DNA from: Candidatus Rifleibacteriota bacterium
GTDB lineage: Bacteria; Muiribacteriota; Ozemobacteria; Ozemobacterales; Ozemobacteraceae
Reading direction: 5' to 3'
DNA length: 55,524 bases
NCBI GenBank assembly: GCA_018818125.1
Contig: JAHISQ010000047.1
Location: forward strand, 1 to 55,524
Made by a program: the position numbers and the translations under genes. Below are positions 46,707 through 55,449 of the stretch, piece after piece (the first letter of the stretch is position 1; every line of letters starts with the position of its first letter). The notes beneath the pieces were generated by a model, which saw only the letters and a program-made list of their open reading frames with translations, ran no database searches and was not told the origin of the DNA.

Positions 46707-46738
46707 GTGTAACAAGTGCGTAGAGAGGGAAAATGAGC
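46707..46738 (+). other. attC left half 3
   Basis: GTAACAAGTGCGTAGAGAGG and then GAAAATGAG repeat the left arm of the array's attC family, directly before the next cassette gene. The right arm is missing; the ATG in this motif is the start codon of that gene. Confidence 0.5.
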
Positions 46739-47581
46739 AGACCGAAAACAGCTAAAGGTTCAATGAGAAAAATAGAAGTGTCTTGTGCTTCATGGATAGA
46801 TCTTCTTGGATATGGATCAATGTTAGAGGAAGCACTCTTCGATCCAACTCATCATTCTGCAAAGTCTGCATTGGATCGAACATCCTATTTTCATGACATA
46901 GTATCAAGAATGTCGTGTAGATACTTTCCAATGTTCGTTATGAATGATGGTGCTGTTGCCTATAGAGATATGTCACCGCGAGCGAAAAGCGTAACCTTTG
47001 ATTTTTTGCGCAGATCTTTAGAGCTTTTCCATGAAGTCAATCGATTAGATAAATTCGAAAACTCTTTCCCTGGCGCAAGAATGGTCATTACACCAGGTTT
47101 CAGAGTACGGAGAGAGTTAGATTTCGATCAATTACTGAACCAAGGAAAAGGTAAAAAAATAAAAGAGAAGTTTAAGGAAGGGGCTATTGATGGAAACCAA
47201 GCTATAAATGAAGCACTTAAGGTAAGAGGGTATTCAGATTCAAATCCTGAGTTGCAGGCTAATTTTGCAATGGCAAAAGCTTTTATAGCTGAGTCTAGTG
47301 GCACTAAAGCCGGATTGTCTGGTGCAAGCTGTTTTGTTGATTTGGCAATATTCGAAAGTATTCTACCAGAATGGATAGTGTTTAGCGAGTTTATAGAGTG
47401 GGAAAAAAAAGGAATGTTCGCAACATTCGGTCGCTTCGAGAGCATAAATATAAAAGTCGCTTCAAAGAATCAATATGCGGGAATATTGGATGCCTTCGAA
47501 ATTGCTGAGAATATTGGAAAGTCTCAAGAAATAGTTAATAAATTAAAACGGAGTAGGCTTGGTAATTTACGCAAAACCTAA
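46733..47581 (+). CDS. Cassette protein of unknown function, 282 residues
   Basis: I do not recognise a family. The N-terminal part has CASWIDLLGYGSMLEE and, 50 residues on, YFPMFVMNDGAVAYRD. The pattern of a strand with D-x-x-G(Y/F), a helix, and a later strand with (N/G)D resembles class III nucleotidyl-cyclase folds, but a second metal-binding Asp and substrate residues cannot be assigned, so this is only a suggestion. The remaining residues are mainly helical and basic. Translation begins in the conserved attC half-site. It follows the RloC-like gene by 71 bases. Confidence 0.55.
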   Translation: MSRPKTAKGSMRKIEVSCASWIDLLGYGSMLEEALFDPTHHSAKSALDRTSYFHDIVSRMSCRYFPMFVMNDGAVAYRDMSPRAKSVTFDFLRRSLELFHEVNRLDKFENSFPGARMVITPGFRVRRELDFDQLLNQGKGKKIKEKFKEGAIDGNQAINEALKVRGYSDSNPELQANFAMAKAFIAESSGTKAGLSGASCFVDLAIFESILPEWIVFSEFIEWEKKGMFATFGRFESINIKVASKNQYAGILDAFEIAENIGKSQEIVNKLKRSRLGNLRKT

Positions 47582-47805
47582 TACCACATGCGCTTGGGCA
47601 ACAAAAGCGCCGCTCGTTCTTCTATCAGCTTTTTGCTGCTGGTGATTTGAGGCGTTATCACGAAAATTAACAAAAAAATGCAATTTTCGACAACGCAACC
47701 ACTTCGATGATATTTTTGTTCCTAAATTGGAGAAAAACTTTTACCATAGAAGAGCAGAGAGGCAATAATCAAGGATGGTTCAAAACTTCAATAATGAATT
47801 AAAAA
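47582..47805 (+). other. Spacer after the 282-residue gene
   Basis: No gene is seen. GCAACAAAAGCGCC and GAGGCGTTATCA (47598 to 47668) could be the arms of a degenerate attC, but the pairing is poor. Confidence 0.3.
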
Positions 47806-47897
47806 GCGTTAACAAGAGCGTAGAGAGGGAAAATGAGGCCTGTCACGGGTCTTGCTTGCGCAACACCCGCGCTCGTCTCTCATTTCCGGTCACGACA
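47806..47897 (+). other. attC-like site 4, interrupted by IS21
   Basis: GCGTTAACAAGAGCGTAGAG through CTCATTTCCGGTCACGACA repeats site 2 almost exactly. It stops at 47897, where the IS21 end begins; the expected GGCGTTAACG does not reappear beyond the element. Confidence 0.65.
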
Positions 47898-47970
47898 TGT
47901 AAATGGCAAGTGATTTTCCCGGTCAACGCGGAAGTCGTTTTTCCCTGTTTTAGAGAAAAACACACAATGA

Positions 47971-48708
47971 TCAGTTCTCCTTTCCGCTTACTCTGTAAGA
48001 TTTGCCATTGAGGTTGAATATTCTGGCGTGATGCAGCAGTCTGTCGAGCATTGCCGATGTCATGATCTCATCACCCATCATTTCAGCCCAGTCATCGAAC
48101 CCCTTGTTTGAAGTAATAATGATCGAAGCCTTTTCATAAAGCTCGCTTACAAGATTGAAAAATAGATTCGCTTCCCTCTTTTCTATCGGTGTGTAGCCGA
48201 TTTCATCGATAATTACCAGATCAGACTTAAGTATCCGGTTTATCCTGAACGCTGAAACCCGTTGAATTTCAGCAGTCTTGAGGATCTTGAGAAGATTCGT
48301 GACACGTTCGAAGCAGACCGAATAGCCAGCCTCTACTGCGGCAATGCCGGCAGATATTGCCAGGTGGGTTTTACCGAGGCCTGGCGGGCCGAAAAACAGT
48401 ATGTTTTCATGGTTATCAAGCCAGCGCAGGTCTTTGAGCGCTGATATATCAGACTTGGAAATGCCGTTGATATTTGCCACGGCAAAATCATCGAAAGTCT
48501 TACTGGATGGAAAGTGAGCCGCAGTGAGGTTACGCCGCAGCCGCTTTGAAGATCGCGCATTTTGCTCCGCTTTCAGAACTTCCGCCAGAAAAGATGATAG
48601 CGATGCCGAGCTTTGCTCTGCTTCAGCGATAATCTCGTCCACTGAATCAACAACACCATTGAGCTTGAGTTCTTTGAGCAGCTTTACTGTTTCTGAATGC
48701 TTGTTCAT
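47971..48708 (-). CDS. istB: IS21 helper ATPase IstB
   Basis: The 245-residue DnaA/DnaC-like AAA+ ATPase shows Walker A GPPGLGKTHLAIS, Walker B DLVIIDEIGYTP and sensor region IITSNKGFDDW. It assists the IstA transposase in target capture. The start overlaps the istA stop by four bases. It is full length and apparently intact. Confidence 0.93.
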   Translation of the reverse strand: MNKHSETVKLLKELKLNGVVDSVDEIIAEAEQSSASLSSFLAEVLKAEQNARSSKRLRRNLTAAHFPSSKTFDDFAVANINGISKSDISALKDLRWLDNHENILFFGPPGLGKTHLAISAGIAAVEAGYSVCFERVTNLLKILKTAEIQRVSAFRINRILKSDLVIIDEIGYTPIEKREANLFFNLVSELYEKASIIITSNKGFDDWAEMMGDEIMTSAMLDRLLHHARIFNLNGKSYRVSGKEN

Positions 48709-50255
48709 GCGGCTACCTCCATGACAGGTTCTGCCGCGACAAGCTTGGTATATGTCTCGATCTTTCTGGTGGCTACAACAGGTGACTGGTAACGTTTGTT
48801 GGCCAGTAAATTGTGTGACTTCGTTGGTTGCTCAAGTTCGAGGCTGTTTCCACCTAGAATGAATACATACGTATCACACAGGTTGCTCATCGATACGGTA
48901 TTGTTCGTCAGGCAGTAGCTTACAGATTCTTCAAAGGCTTTCTGATCTGGCTCTGTTGAGAATTTTCTGCCGAAATCATTGTATTGATCAGAAAAGTAAC
49001 GATGATACTTCTGGAAATTCTCTTCGACGAACTGCTTCCATTCCTTGAAATGGAACCGATCGCTTAACGTCTTTTTCAGATCGTCATAGCGACCCTGCCG
49101 CAAGCTCTTTTGTCTTACGATTGGTGCTCTGGACAACCCGGTCTTAAGCGAGTAAACAGCAATAGTTTCGTTGTTCAAAGGGTCGAAGACGTGTACCTCA
49201 TCAGCGCTGATAAAAACCGACACGGTCCTTGATGCATATTCCGACGGCAGACGTAGCTTCGCGCCTCTTACCGACACCTGACCAAGCTTATCGACTTTGC
49301 GCGGCTCCCGCTGGCTTTTATCAGCAACGGCAAAGATAGAATTTCTCACTGGCTTCAGATAACTGCGCTCTTCTTCGAGGTGCTCACAAGGCTTTCTGCC
49401 GGTTGCTGCGCACTTCTTTCCATTCGCCCGGCGAACCAGCCATTTGCCGAGTCTTTCACGAGCCTCCTGAAGATCTGAAAAGCTGCGGGTTGAGAAGAAC
49501 GAACGCCTGACGAATTTAACCAGGTTTTCAACCTTGCCTTTGCTTTCAGGATCGGCCTTGCGGCAGACATACAGATCAAAACCCATTTCATCACGATATT
49601 GCTGGAAGTCTCGGGTGAGAATCACGTCACCCTTGTTCTCATCTACGACCATGAGATGATCCTGGTCGATGCAGATTTCGTGAGGCATGCCGCCATAATA
49701 GGTGAAGCAGTCACAAAGACTCTCGATTAAATCTCTGGTCGTCAGAGGCCGGTTAAACAGCTTCACATAACGGCAACGACTCGCCGAAAGAATAGCAGCC
49801 AGGATATAGTATTTCTGACCGTCTTTCATGCGATACTCACCAAAATCCAGCTGCATCTGTCTGCCCATAGGCAGCGGTTCTACAGGTTCATAAAGACGCT
49901 GATGATCCTGCTGTAATTTGCCCGAAGCACGAAGATGAGCGAAGTAACTTCGAAAACTTCGTTCTGATGCTGGAAGATCGCCATGGCGCTCTTCCAGGTG
50001 GTCGTAAAGCGCAGAAGCCGAAACCTTCGATGAGTCTGAGTCCTTGAAAAGGTCGATGATTTCTACCTCATACGAGTCAAAACACTTAACCCGCTGATGA
50101 AACGAGGCGTAGTACTCTTCGTATTCCTCGAATGTCATCTTAGCATATTTCTTGGCGGTCTTAACATCCAGACCTGTTCTGGAAGCTATCTCCCGCCATG
50201 TGCAACCTGCGTCCTTGTATTTTTTTACCTGTTGATACATAATTAGTTTAATCAT
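48705..50255 (-). CDS. istA: IS21 transposase IstA
   Basis: The 516-residue DDE transposase begins with a helix-turn-helix (TWREIASRTGLDVKTAKKYA). Its rve catalytic core includes QLDFGEYRM with the first Asp, then DQDHLMVVDENKGDV with the second, and DPESKGKVENLVKF with the Glu. AAGGA precedes the ATG. No disruption is seen, so the element may be active. Confidence 0.93.
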   Translation of the reverse strand: MIKLIMYQQVKKYKDAGCTWREIASRTGLDVKTAKKYAKMTFEEYEEYYASFHQRVKCFDSYEVEIIDLFKDSDSSKVSASALYDHLEERHGDLPASERSFRSYFAHLRASGKLQQDHQRLYEPVEPLPMGRQMQLDFGEYRMKDGQKYYILAAILSASRCRYVKLFNRPLTTRDLIESLCDCFTYYGGMPHEICIDQDHLMVVDENKGDVILTRDFQQYRDEMGFDLYVCRKADPESKGKVENLVKFVRRSFFSTRSFSDLQEARERLGKWLVRRANGKKCAATGRKPCEHLEEERSYLKPVRNSIFAVADKSQREPRKVDKLGQVSVRGAKLRLPSEYASRTVSVFISADEVHVFDPLNNETIAVYSLKTGLSRAPIVRQKSLRQGRYDDLKKTLSDRFHFKEWKQFVEENFQKYHRYFSDQYNDFGRKFSTEPDQKAFEESVSYCLTNNTVSMSNLCDTYVFILGGNSLELEQPTKSHNLLANKRYQSPVVATRKIETYTKLVAAEPVMEVAA

Positions 50256-50412
50256 TGTGTTTCCTTTAAGGAGCGGACTCTGTGTCCGACACCTTAAAGG
50301 AAATTTTTTTCTCTGTCAGTAAATGGTTCTGCCAAAACAGGGAAAACCAACTTCCGACTTCACAGGGAATTTACCCTTCCGCGATCGCAGGGAATTTATA
50401 CTACCATTTACA

Positions 50413-50777
50413 GCATGGTTTCGATAAAGTTCATTACATTCTGGCCCTGCTGTCCGAGAGACGTAGTAACCAATGGCGCTACTGCTGGGAACCGCAGTGA
50501 TTCCCAAAAGCTTAAGAAGAGCCTCGTCGTTGGCAATTTCACGAACGTCTTCGAGATAACGGCCACCGCCATGCTGCATTAGCAGCAGCGGAACAACAAA
50601 CTCAGAGGGTTTATAGCTGTGATTGCTAGTAAACCCCATGATATTTTCGTTAATTAGCGCTGAAAACCGCTGGGAATGAAGAAATTCGCCAAATAAACCA
50701 AGGCCAGCATTGGACGTAATTTTATCGTCGGTTGAAGTAAGCTTGAAAGGAAGGAGCGGAGATGATATATTTTTCAT
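50413..50777 (-). pseudogene. IS1380-family transposase, N-terminal fragment
   Basis: The reading frame begins MKNISSPLLPFKLTSTDD and contains SNAGLGLFGEFLHSQ, PLLLMQHGGGRYLEDVREI and VPSSSAIGYYV, the usual N-terminus of IS1380 transposases. After about 120 residues it runs into the IS21 end. The catalytic part is absent from the window. An in-frame ATG at 50849 extends it but is unlikely to be the original start. Confidence 0.75.
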
Positions 50778-50849
50778 TGAAAACCCTTTGGGTGATTTAG
50801 TTAAGCGTGTAGTAACTCTTACTAAAACACATTCCAGAGGGTTTTTCAA

Positions 50850-51209
50850 TATCCCATATCTATTTCAGGGGCTGTTGATCCTCCGTGGAATCTTGGAACC
50901 GTGGCTTCCCAGGCCGCTTTGAGAATTGCAGCTTATGGTCTGATTGCAGCCTTTAGACAAAATGAGTTCGGAAAAGGCTTTAAGCTAATAGTTGTTTTTT
51001 GGTAAGCGCTCAGGGAACCCCTTCTTGAAAGATAAAAAAAATCTGGTTTATGGTTTTATATGCTTGTTTTTTAATGCTTCAACAAGCTGCTTATCCATGT
51101 TTTGTGGCAACCAAGGTTTAATGTTTTGAAGAGTCTATCACGATAAAAATCTACTGTGAAGCAAAGTATAAAATTACTTCAGAACCCTTTGATATGTCAC
51201 AAAAACCGA
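50850..51209. other. Gene-free stretch
   Basis: About 360 AT-rich bases with no open frame of note. It should contain the left end of the IS1380 relic, but I cannot fix its inverted repeat. Confidence 0.4.
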
Positions 51210-51617
51210 TCAGGTCAGTTTCACAACTCTTGAAATAAGTACCGGCACCAGAATTAACACCAAGAAAATCAGTCCCAGCTTGATTGGCAGATAAGGATTG
51301 TGCCCCACATCAGCAACACTTATTACAACGGGAATCAGTCCAAACAATATTGCATAATTATCAAGAAAATCCTTCTGGTAGATCTTACAGATTCCAAGGG
51401 CAATAAAAAAAAGACCAGCAGTTTTTTCGAATAATTCTGCCAGGAAGTAAACCGGAAAGAGAAAAAGATTACCAAAATCCGGTATCATTGACCCGCCATA
51501 GGTTTTCATCTCAGGAAGAAAGCTCTTAAAACCAACAACCCCGAAAATGAGCATAAATCCGCCAATGATTAAGACCACGGCATAAGCCAGCAACAACCCC
51601 CGCAACACCTTGACCAT
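51210..51617 (-). CDS. Four-helix membrane protein, unknown
   Basis: The 135-residue product has four hydrophobic segments (about 5-28, 45-68, 85-105 and 110-130) and a basic C-terminus. I do not recognise the family. It is the only non-mobile gene on the minus strand in the cassette region, so it may be a reverse-oriented cassette or a stray host gene. No strong ribosome-binding site is visible. Confidence 0.55.
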   Translation of the reverse strand: MVKVLRGLLLAYAVVLIIGGFMLIFGVVGFKSFLPEMKTYGGSMIPDFGNLFLFPVYFLAELFEKTAGLFFIALGICKIYQKDFLDNYAILFGLIPVVISVADVGHNPYLPIKLGLIFLVLILVPVLISRVVKLT

Positions 51618-51861
51618 TGGATATGAATTTCCTTTTGTGACTGAACGATATCACAAGCCATTTTTTTAAGTCAAGGAGGTCTTATGCCAGATTCTGAGAT
51701 AAATTGCCTGACCACTTTCGTTTTTTTTCTTTCGAGATAGCCACCTGCTGGAAAATTGGCAATCTTTCAGAGAAAAACCTTGCTGAAATGGCACCTTCAG
51801 GTGTTTTGAGACAAACTCTTCCCGCACACGCTCATTTCAAAATATTGAGACCGCGTTTTCT

Positions 51862-52872
51862 CTATAAGTATTGATCCCACGAGTAATCCGGATCTGGGAA
51901 GAAACCATCCGCTGGCGGGATGTGTTCCGGAAGATCCTCCCAGAGCCTTGATGCAGGCTTTCGAGGTGGGGACCGGGGATTTACCAACCATAGCCCGAGG
52001 TGCTTCAGAATCTTTTCGATGACGCTTGCTCTTCGATAAAGGCGATGATTCGCATTTCCCCGCTGCATTTCGGGCACAAAAGTGGGTCAACTTCGTAGAT
52101 TTTTTGGAATAAACGGGCCCAGTTCTTTCGAAACTCTTTCTTGCTTGTCAGAGGTTCATGGATCGTTATAGCCGCTGAATCGCCAGCCAGTTTTTTTCGT
52201 TTCCCACGAGCAACACTACTGTAGAAACCGTAGTAGCGAATCGTGTGTTCGCCGGGGTTTGGAATGTGGGAACAGATATTCGCAAGCCATTCGAGAGCAG
52301 AAAATTCTTTCTTTGCAGAGCCATCCTTCGTTTGATAGATAATCTTTCCAGCCTCTTCAAGGTAGATCATCCGTTCCTGGGATAAGGAAGCCCGAATGAT
52401 GTATCGGGCCAGGTTCTCCATAGAAGACTGATTGTCTGGCTCAATAGCCTCGCCGCAAAACACATGAAAGCCATAGTGATTCCATGTTCCAATCTTCTCT
52501 ACAAGCTCCTCCGTGATTCGGCCCTCTTTCACCAGCATTCGGAAGACTTTTTTCTTAAAGAGCTCCTCAAGCTTATCCCAATCGAATGATAATGCTCGAG
52601 TGAAGTCATTATCACCATGAAAGCAACCATCCGTCACCAAAATATGGCAATGAGGATGGAATGCCAGAAGATCGCCAAAAGTATGAATGGCAATAACAGC
52701 CCCCGGTCTGGATTGCTCATCCGGGCAGGAAGCCTTCAGGAAGATATCAAGGCATTCCTAGGCACATCTGCTCAGCTTGCCCAGGAGTTTCCGGTCATAC
52801 AAAAAATTGCGCCGAATAATCTTTGTGATTTTACGGAAATATGCGAGCCTTAACTGCCTTTGAGCGGACATC
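51862..52872 (-). pseudogene. IS91-family transposase, broken
   Basis: Conceptual translation gives RNFLYDRKLLGKLSRCA, an in-frame TAG (52760-52758) where a tryptophan is usual, DIFLKASCPDEQ, then AVIAIHTFGDLLAFHPHCHI with the metal-binding His pair, VTDGCFHGD, LARYIIRASLSQERM and the zinc-type CPKCSGEMRIIAFIE. A one-base shift near 52015-52030 moves the remaining SVIEKILKHLGLW into another frame. The N-terminal end is not found. So at least one nonsense mutation and one frameshift inactivate it. Confidence 0.75.
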
Positions 52873-52892
52873 TAAATGTTTCTGCCAAAATC

Positions 52893-53000
52893 CATGGACA
52901 ATTTGTCGCAACATGAGTTAATTTGTAAGCAGACGATGGATAGAAGCTCATCTTCGGATAAATGTTTTAGAGAGGCGAAAACCGGTTAACAAGTCGGTTC
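52893..53000 (+). repeat. 108-base direct repeat, left copy
   Basis: It is close to 90% identical to 54318-54426. The last 17 bases (GGTTAACAAGTCGGTTC) are the left arm of an attC. Here the right arm is missing; in the other copy it is complete. Together they flank the RhuM gene. Confidence 0.8.
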
Positions 53001-53053
53001 AATCAGGAAGATAGAATATGGCGATCTCGATATATAAACCTGGAGATTGAATC

Positions 53054-54097
53054 ATGACACAGCCATTAAACCAATCAGAAATCATCCTCTATAAAACCGA
53101 TGATGGCACAGTCAAAATAGATACCATTTTCCAAAATGAAACCATCTGGCTGACACAAAAAAAGATGGCTGAACTTTTTGATGTTCAGAGACCGGCTATT
53201 ACAAAGCATCTGAAAAACATCTTTGAAAGCGGCGAGTTGGATGAACAAGTGGTTAGTTCCATTTTGGAACATACCACTCAACACGGCGCTATTGAGGGTA
53301 AAACCCAAACAAAAGAGACCAGATACTATAATCTTGATGCCATTATAGCCGTAGGCTACCGGGTAAACTCCAAACGGGCTACCCAGTTCAGAATCTGGGC
53401 GACGGCAATTCTGAAAGAGTATATCATCAAGGGTTTTGCCATGGATGATGAGCGGCTCAAACAATCCGAACAGTGGGACTATTTTGATGAATGGCTTGAA
53501 CGTATTCGCGATATCCGTGCTTCCGAAAAAAGATTTTACCAGAAAATCAGGGATATCTATGCCACCGCAATTGATTACGACAAAACTTCAGAGGCGGCGC
53601 AGCTCTTCTTTAAAAAAGTGCAGAATAAAATGCTCTGGGCTATTGCTGGTAAAACTGCCGCAGAACTTATTGAATCACGGAGTAATCCTGACAAACCAAA
53701 CATGGGACTGACCTCATGGCGTGGCTCCATTGTCCGTAAATATGATGTTTCAATTGCCAAAAATTACCTGAATGAAGAAGAGATAAAGGATTTAAACGAG
53801 ATCGTCACAATGTATCTCGATTATGCAGAAAGACAGGCCCGAAAAAGAAGAACGGTGACCATGGCAGAATGGTCTGACAAGCTTGATGCCTTTCTAAGGC
53901 ATAATGAAGAAGAACTGCTCACTCATGCAGGAACAGTAAAAGCGGAAGTAGCTAAAAAGATTGCTGAAGAGCGATATGAAGAATTCGATAAAAAACGAAA
54001 AATTGAGGAAGCAAAAAAAGCGGATGAAGAAGATTTGAAAGAACTGGAAGAAATGGAAAAGAGACTGCTCAATAATAAAGACAGTAAAGGCAGATAA
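53054..54097 (+). CDS. RhuM-family protein
   Basis: The 347-residue protein follows the RhuM family layout: IWLTQKKMAELFDVQRPAIT near the N-terminus resembles a DNA-binding helix-turn-helix, followed by the KTQTKETRYYNLDAIIAVGY and NSKRATQFRIWATAILKEYI segments that define the family, and a long charged helical C-terminus (KKIAEERYEEFDKKRK). RhuM was named from a Salmonella pathogenicity island; such genes travel on islands and phages, and their biochemical role is not settled. GGAGA precedes the ATG. The gene lies between two directly repeated attC-containing sequences, as expected of a cassette. Confidence 0.85.
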   Translation: MTQPLNQSEIILYKTDDGTVKIDTIFQNETIWLTQKKMAELFDVQRPAITKHLKNIFESGELDEQVVSSILEHTTQHGAIEGKTQTKETRYYNLDAIIAVGYRVNSKRATQFRIWATAILKEYIIKGFAMDDERLKQSEQWDYFDEWLERIRDIRASEKRFYQKIRDIYATAIDYDKTSEAAQLFFKKVQNKMLWAIAGKTAAELIESRSNPDKPNMGLTSWRGSIVRKYDVSIAKNYLNEEEIKDLNEIVTMYLDYAERQARKRRTVTMAEWSDKLDAFLRHNEEELLTHAGTVKAEVAKKIAEERYEEFDKKRKIEEAKKADEEDLKELEEMEKRLLNNKDSKGR

Positions 54098-54275
54098 TGT
54101 TCATAATCAGAGAAAGAAACCGCCTCCGCAAGCCCTGTGCTCCAGCGGTGGGGCGCGGGGATTTTAAGGTAATGAAACCCGAAGATGGCGCGGTAAAAAA
54201 AAATAAGGGCAAATAAAGGCAGATTTTGGCCATATTAAGACAACAAATGATAAAAATTCGATCAAAACGGAGTGA

Positions 54276-54310
54276 TTCTAACAATCGCATAGGCGAGGAA
54301 AATAAGGCCG
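54276..54310 (+). other. attC left half 5
   Basis: TTCTAACAATCGCATAGGCG and then AGGAAAATAAGGCC correspond base by base to the left arms at 43339 and 47806. The first seven bases are the exact complement of the GTTAGAA core at 42151 and 42543. Confidence 0.5.
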
Positions 54311-54317
54311 GATCATC

Positions 54318-54426
54318 ATGGACAATTTGTCGCAGCATGCGTTAATTTGTAAGCAGATGATGGATTTAATGACATCGTCGGATAAATGTTTTAGAGAGCC
54401 GGATAAACCGGTTAACAAGTCGGTTC
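54318..54426 (+). repeat. 108-base direct repeat, right copy
   Basis: Second copy of 52893-53000. Its 3' end merges into a complete attC at 54410-54470. Confidence 0.8.
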
Positions 54427-54470
54427 GAGCGGACAAAGCTTCACTTCGCCCGCTCAACCGGTTGTTAGGC
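54410..54470 (+). other. attC site
   Basis: A classical attC: the left arm GGTTAACAAGTCGGTTCGAG pairs with CTCAACCGGTTGTT with unpaired bases on one strand, the arms continue as GAGCGG/CCGCTC, a short loop closes it, and the right core is GTTAGGC (54464-54470), a perfect GTTRRRY. The next cassette gene begins 36 bases later. Confidence 0.85.
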
Positions 54471-54506
54471 GGACGCTTCGCGCATTAACACTGAAAATAG
54501 GAAAAT

Positions 54507-55400
54507 ATGAAACAGACAATGTGTATAGCTTATTTCTCAGGTACTGGTGGAACAAAACGAATTGCATTTCAATTCAATGATTATTTTTTGAAGCTTGGCT
54601 ATAACGTCTTAATACATTCACTCGATACAAAATATAAAAGGAACAATGCTTCCGAACTTGCTGCAAAATGGAATGAATATAGTTGCCTAATGCTTTTATA
54701 CTCTGTTCATGAAATGGATGCACCAAAACCTGTATTTGAATGGATAAATGAGTTACCTATGGGGGATGGTAGATCAATAGCCATTTTCTCAATATCTGGA
54801 GGAGGTGAAGTATGGCCCAATACAAGTAGTCGTGTAAACTGCATTAATGAACTTGAAAAAAAAGGATATAATGTATTTTATGAAAGAATGATGGTTATGC
54901 CTTCAAATGTATTTATGTATACAAATGACCATGCTGCTATGTGGCTCCTGAAAATTTTACCTTCTAAGATTGAGAAGTATGGAAAAGAAATAGTTTTACA
55001 AAAAAAATGTAGGAATCAAATAAGAAAAAAAAGCAAAGCATTTTCTACTCGCTCCAATGCATATGAAAGATATTTACTCAAATACTCAAAACGTTTTTAC
55101 ATTACTGACACATGTTGTAAATGCAAATGGTGTATTCAAAATTGCTCAAGAGAAAATATAAAGGAAACCAATGGTAAAATAGTATTTGGAAGAGATTGTG
55201 TCCTGTGTCTGCGTTGCATTTATGGCTGCCCTACTCATGCAATTAGAAATAAATCTACTTTTGGTCTACTAAAGAATGGTTATAATCTAGATAGACTTGA
55301 AATGAAAATGAACGATGTTGATCTTGATCCGATAGAAAAATGCTGTAAGGGCATTTTATGGTGCGGAATAAAAAAATACTTGATAGATAATGACGCCTAA
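54507..55400 (+). CDS. EFR1-type flavodoxin-ferredoxin protein
   Basis: The N-terminal 160 residues form a flavodoxin-like domain: YFSGTGGTKRIAFQF is the FMN-phosphate loop, and FSISGGGEVWPN a second flavin loop. The C-terminal part (about 205-250) has two 4Fe-4S motifs, CCKCKWCIQNCSREN and CVLCLRCIYGCPTHA. The length is 297 residues. This EFR1 family is widespread in anaerobes and is thought to move electrons; its partners are unknown. The stop codon lies within the R-double-prime box of the following attC, and an attC precedes it, so this is a complete single-gene integron cassette. Its AT-rich composition indicates a source different from the host core. Confidence 0.85.
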   Translation: MKQTMCIAYFSGTGGTKRIAFQFNDYFLKLGYNVLIHSLDTKYKRNNASELAAKWNEYSCLMLLYSVHEMDAPKPVFEWINELPMGDGRSIAIFSISGGGEVWPNTSSRVNCINELEKKGYNVFYERMMVMPSNVFMYTNDHAAMWLLKILPSKIEKYGKEIVLQKKCRNQIRKKSKAFSTRSNAYERYLLKYSKRFYITDTCCKCKWCIQNCSRENIKETNGKIVFGRDCVLCLRCIYGCPTHAIRNKSTFGLLKNGYNLDRLEMKMNDVDLDPIEKCCKGILWCGIKKYLIDNDA

Positions 55401-55449
55401 CGAATAAGGATAGATCGTGCGTAGCCACGATCTTATCCAATTGTTGAAC
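55395..55449 (+). other. attC site
   Basis: GCCTAAC (55395-55401) and GTTGAAC (55443-55449) are the outer cores. The arms GGATAGATCGTG and CACGATCTTATCC pair perfectly except for one unpaired T, around a six-base loop. This is a textbook short attC. Confidence 0.88.

Larger units (their letters stand above)
47898..50412 (-). mobile_element. IS21-family insertion sequence
   Basis: The ends TGTAAATGG (47898) and CCATTTACA (50404-50412) are perfect nine-base inverted repeats; inside them are further repeated blocks ending in TTTTCCC and a CAGGGAA motif. It encodes istA and istB. Flanks do not show a target duplication: the left flank is an attC, the right a truncated IS1380 gene. Confidence 0.85.

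Noticed and set aside
47598..47668. A further attC between the 282-residue gene and site 4
   Set aside because: Arms GCAACAAAAGCGCC and GAGGCGTTATCA pair only over a few bases and the core GTTATCA violates the consensus.
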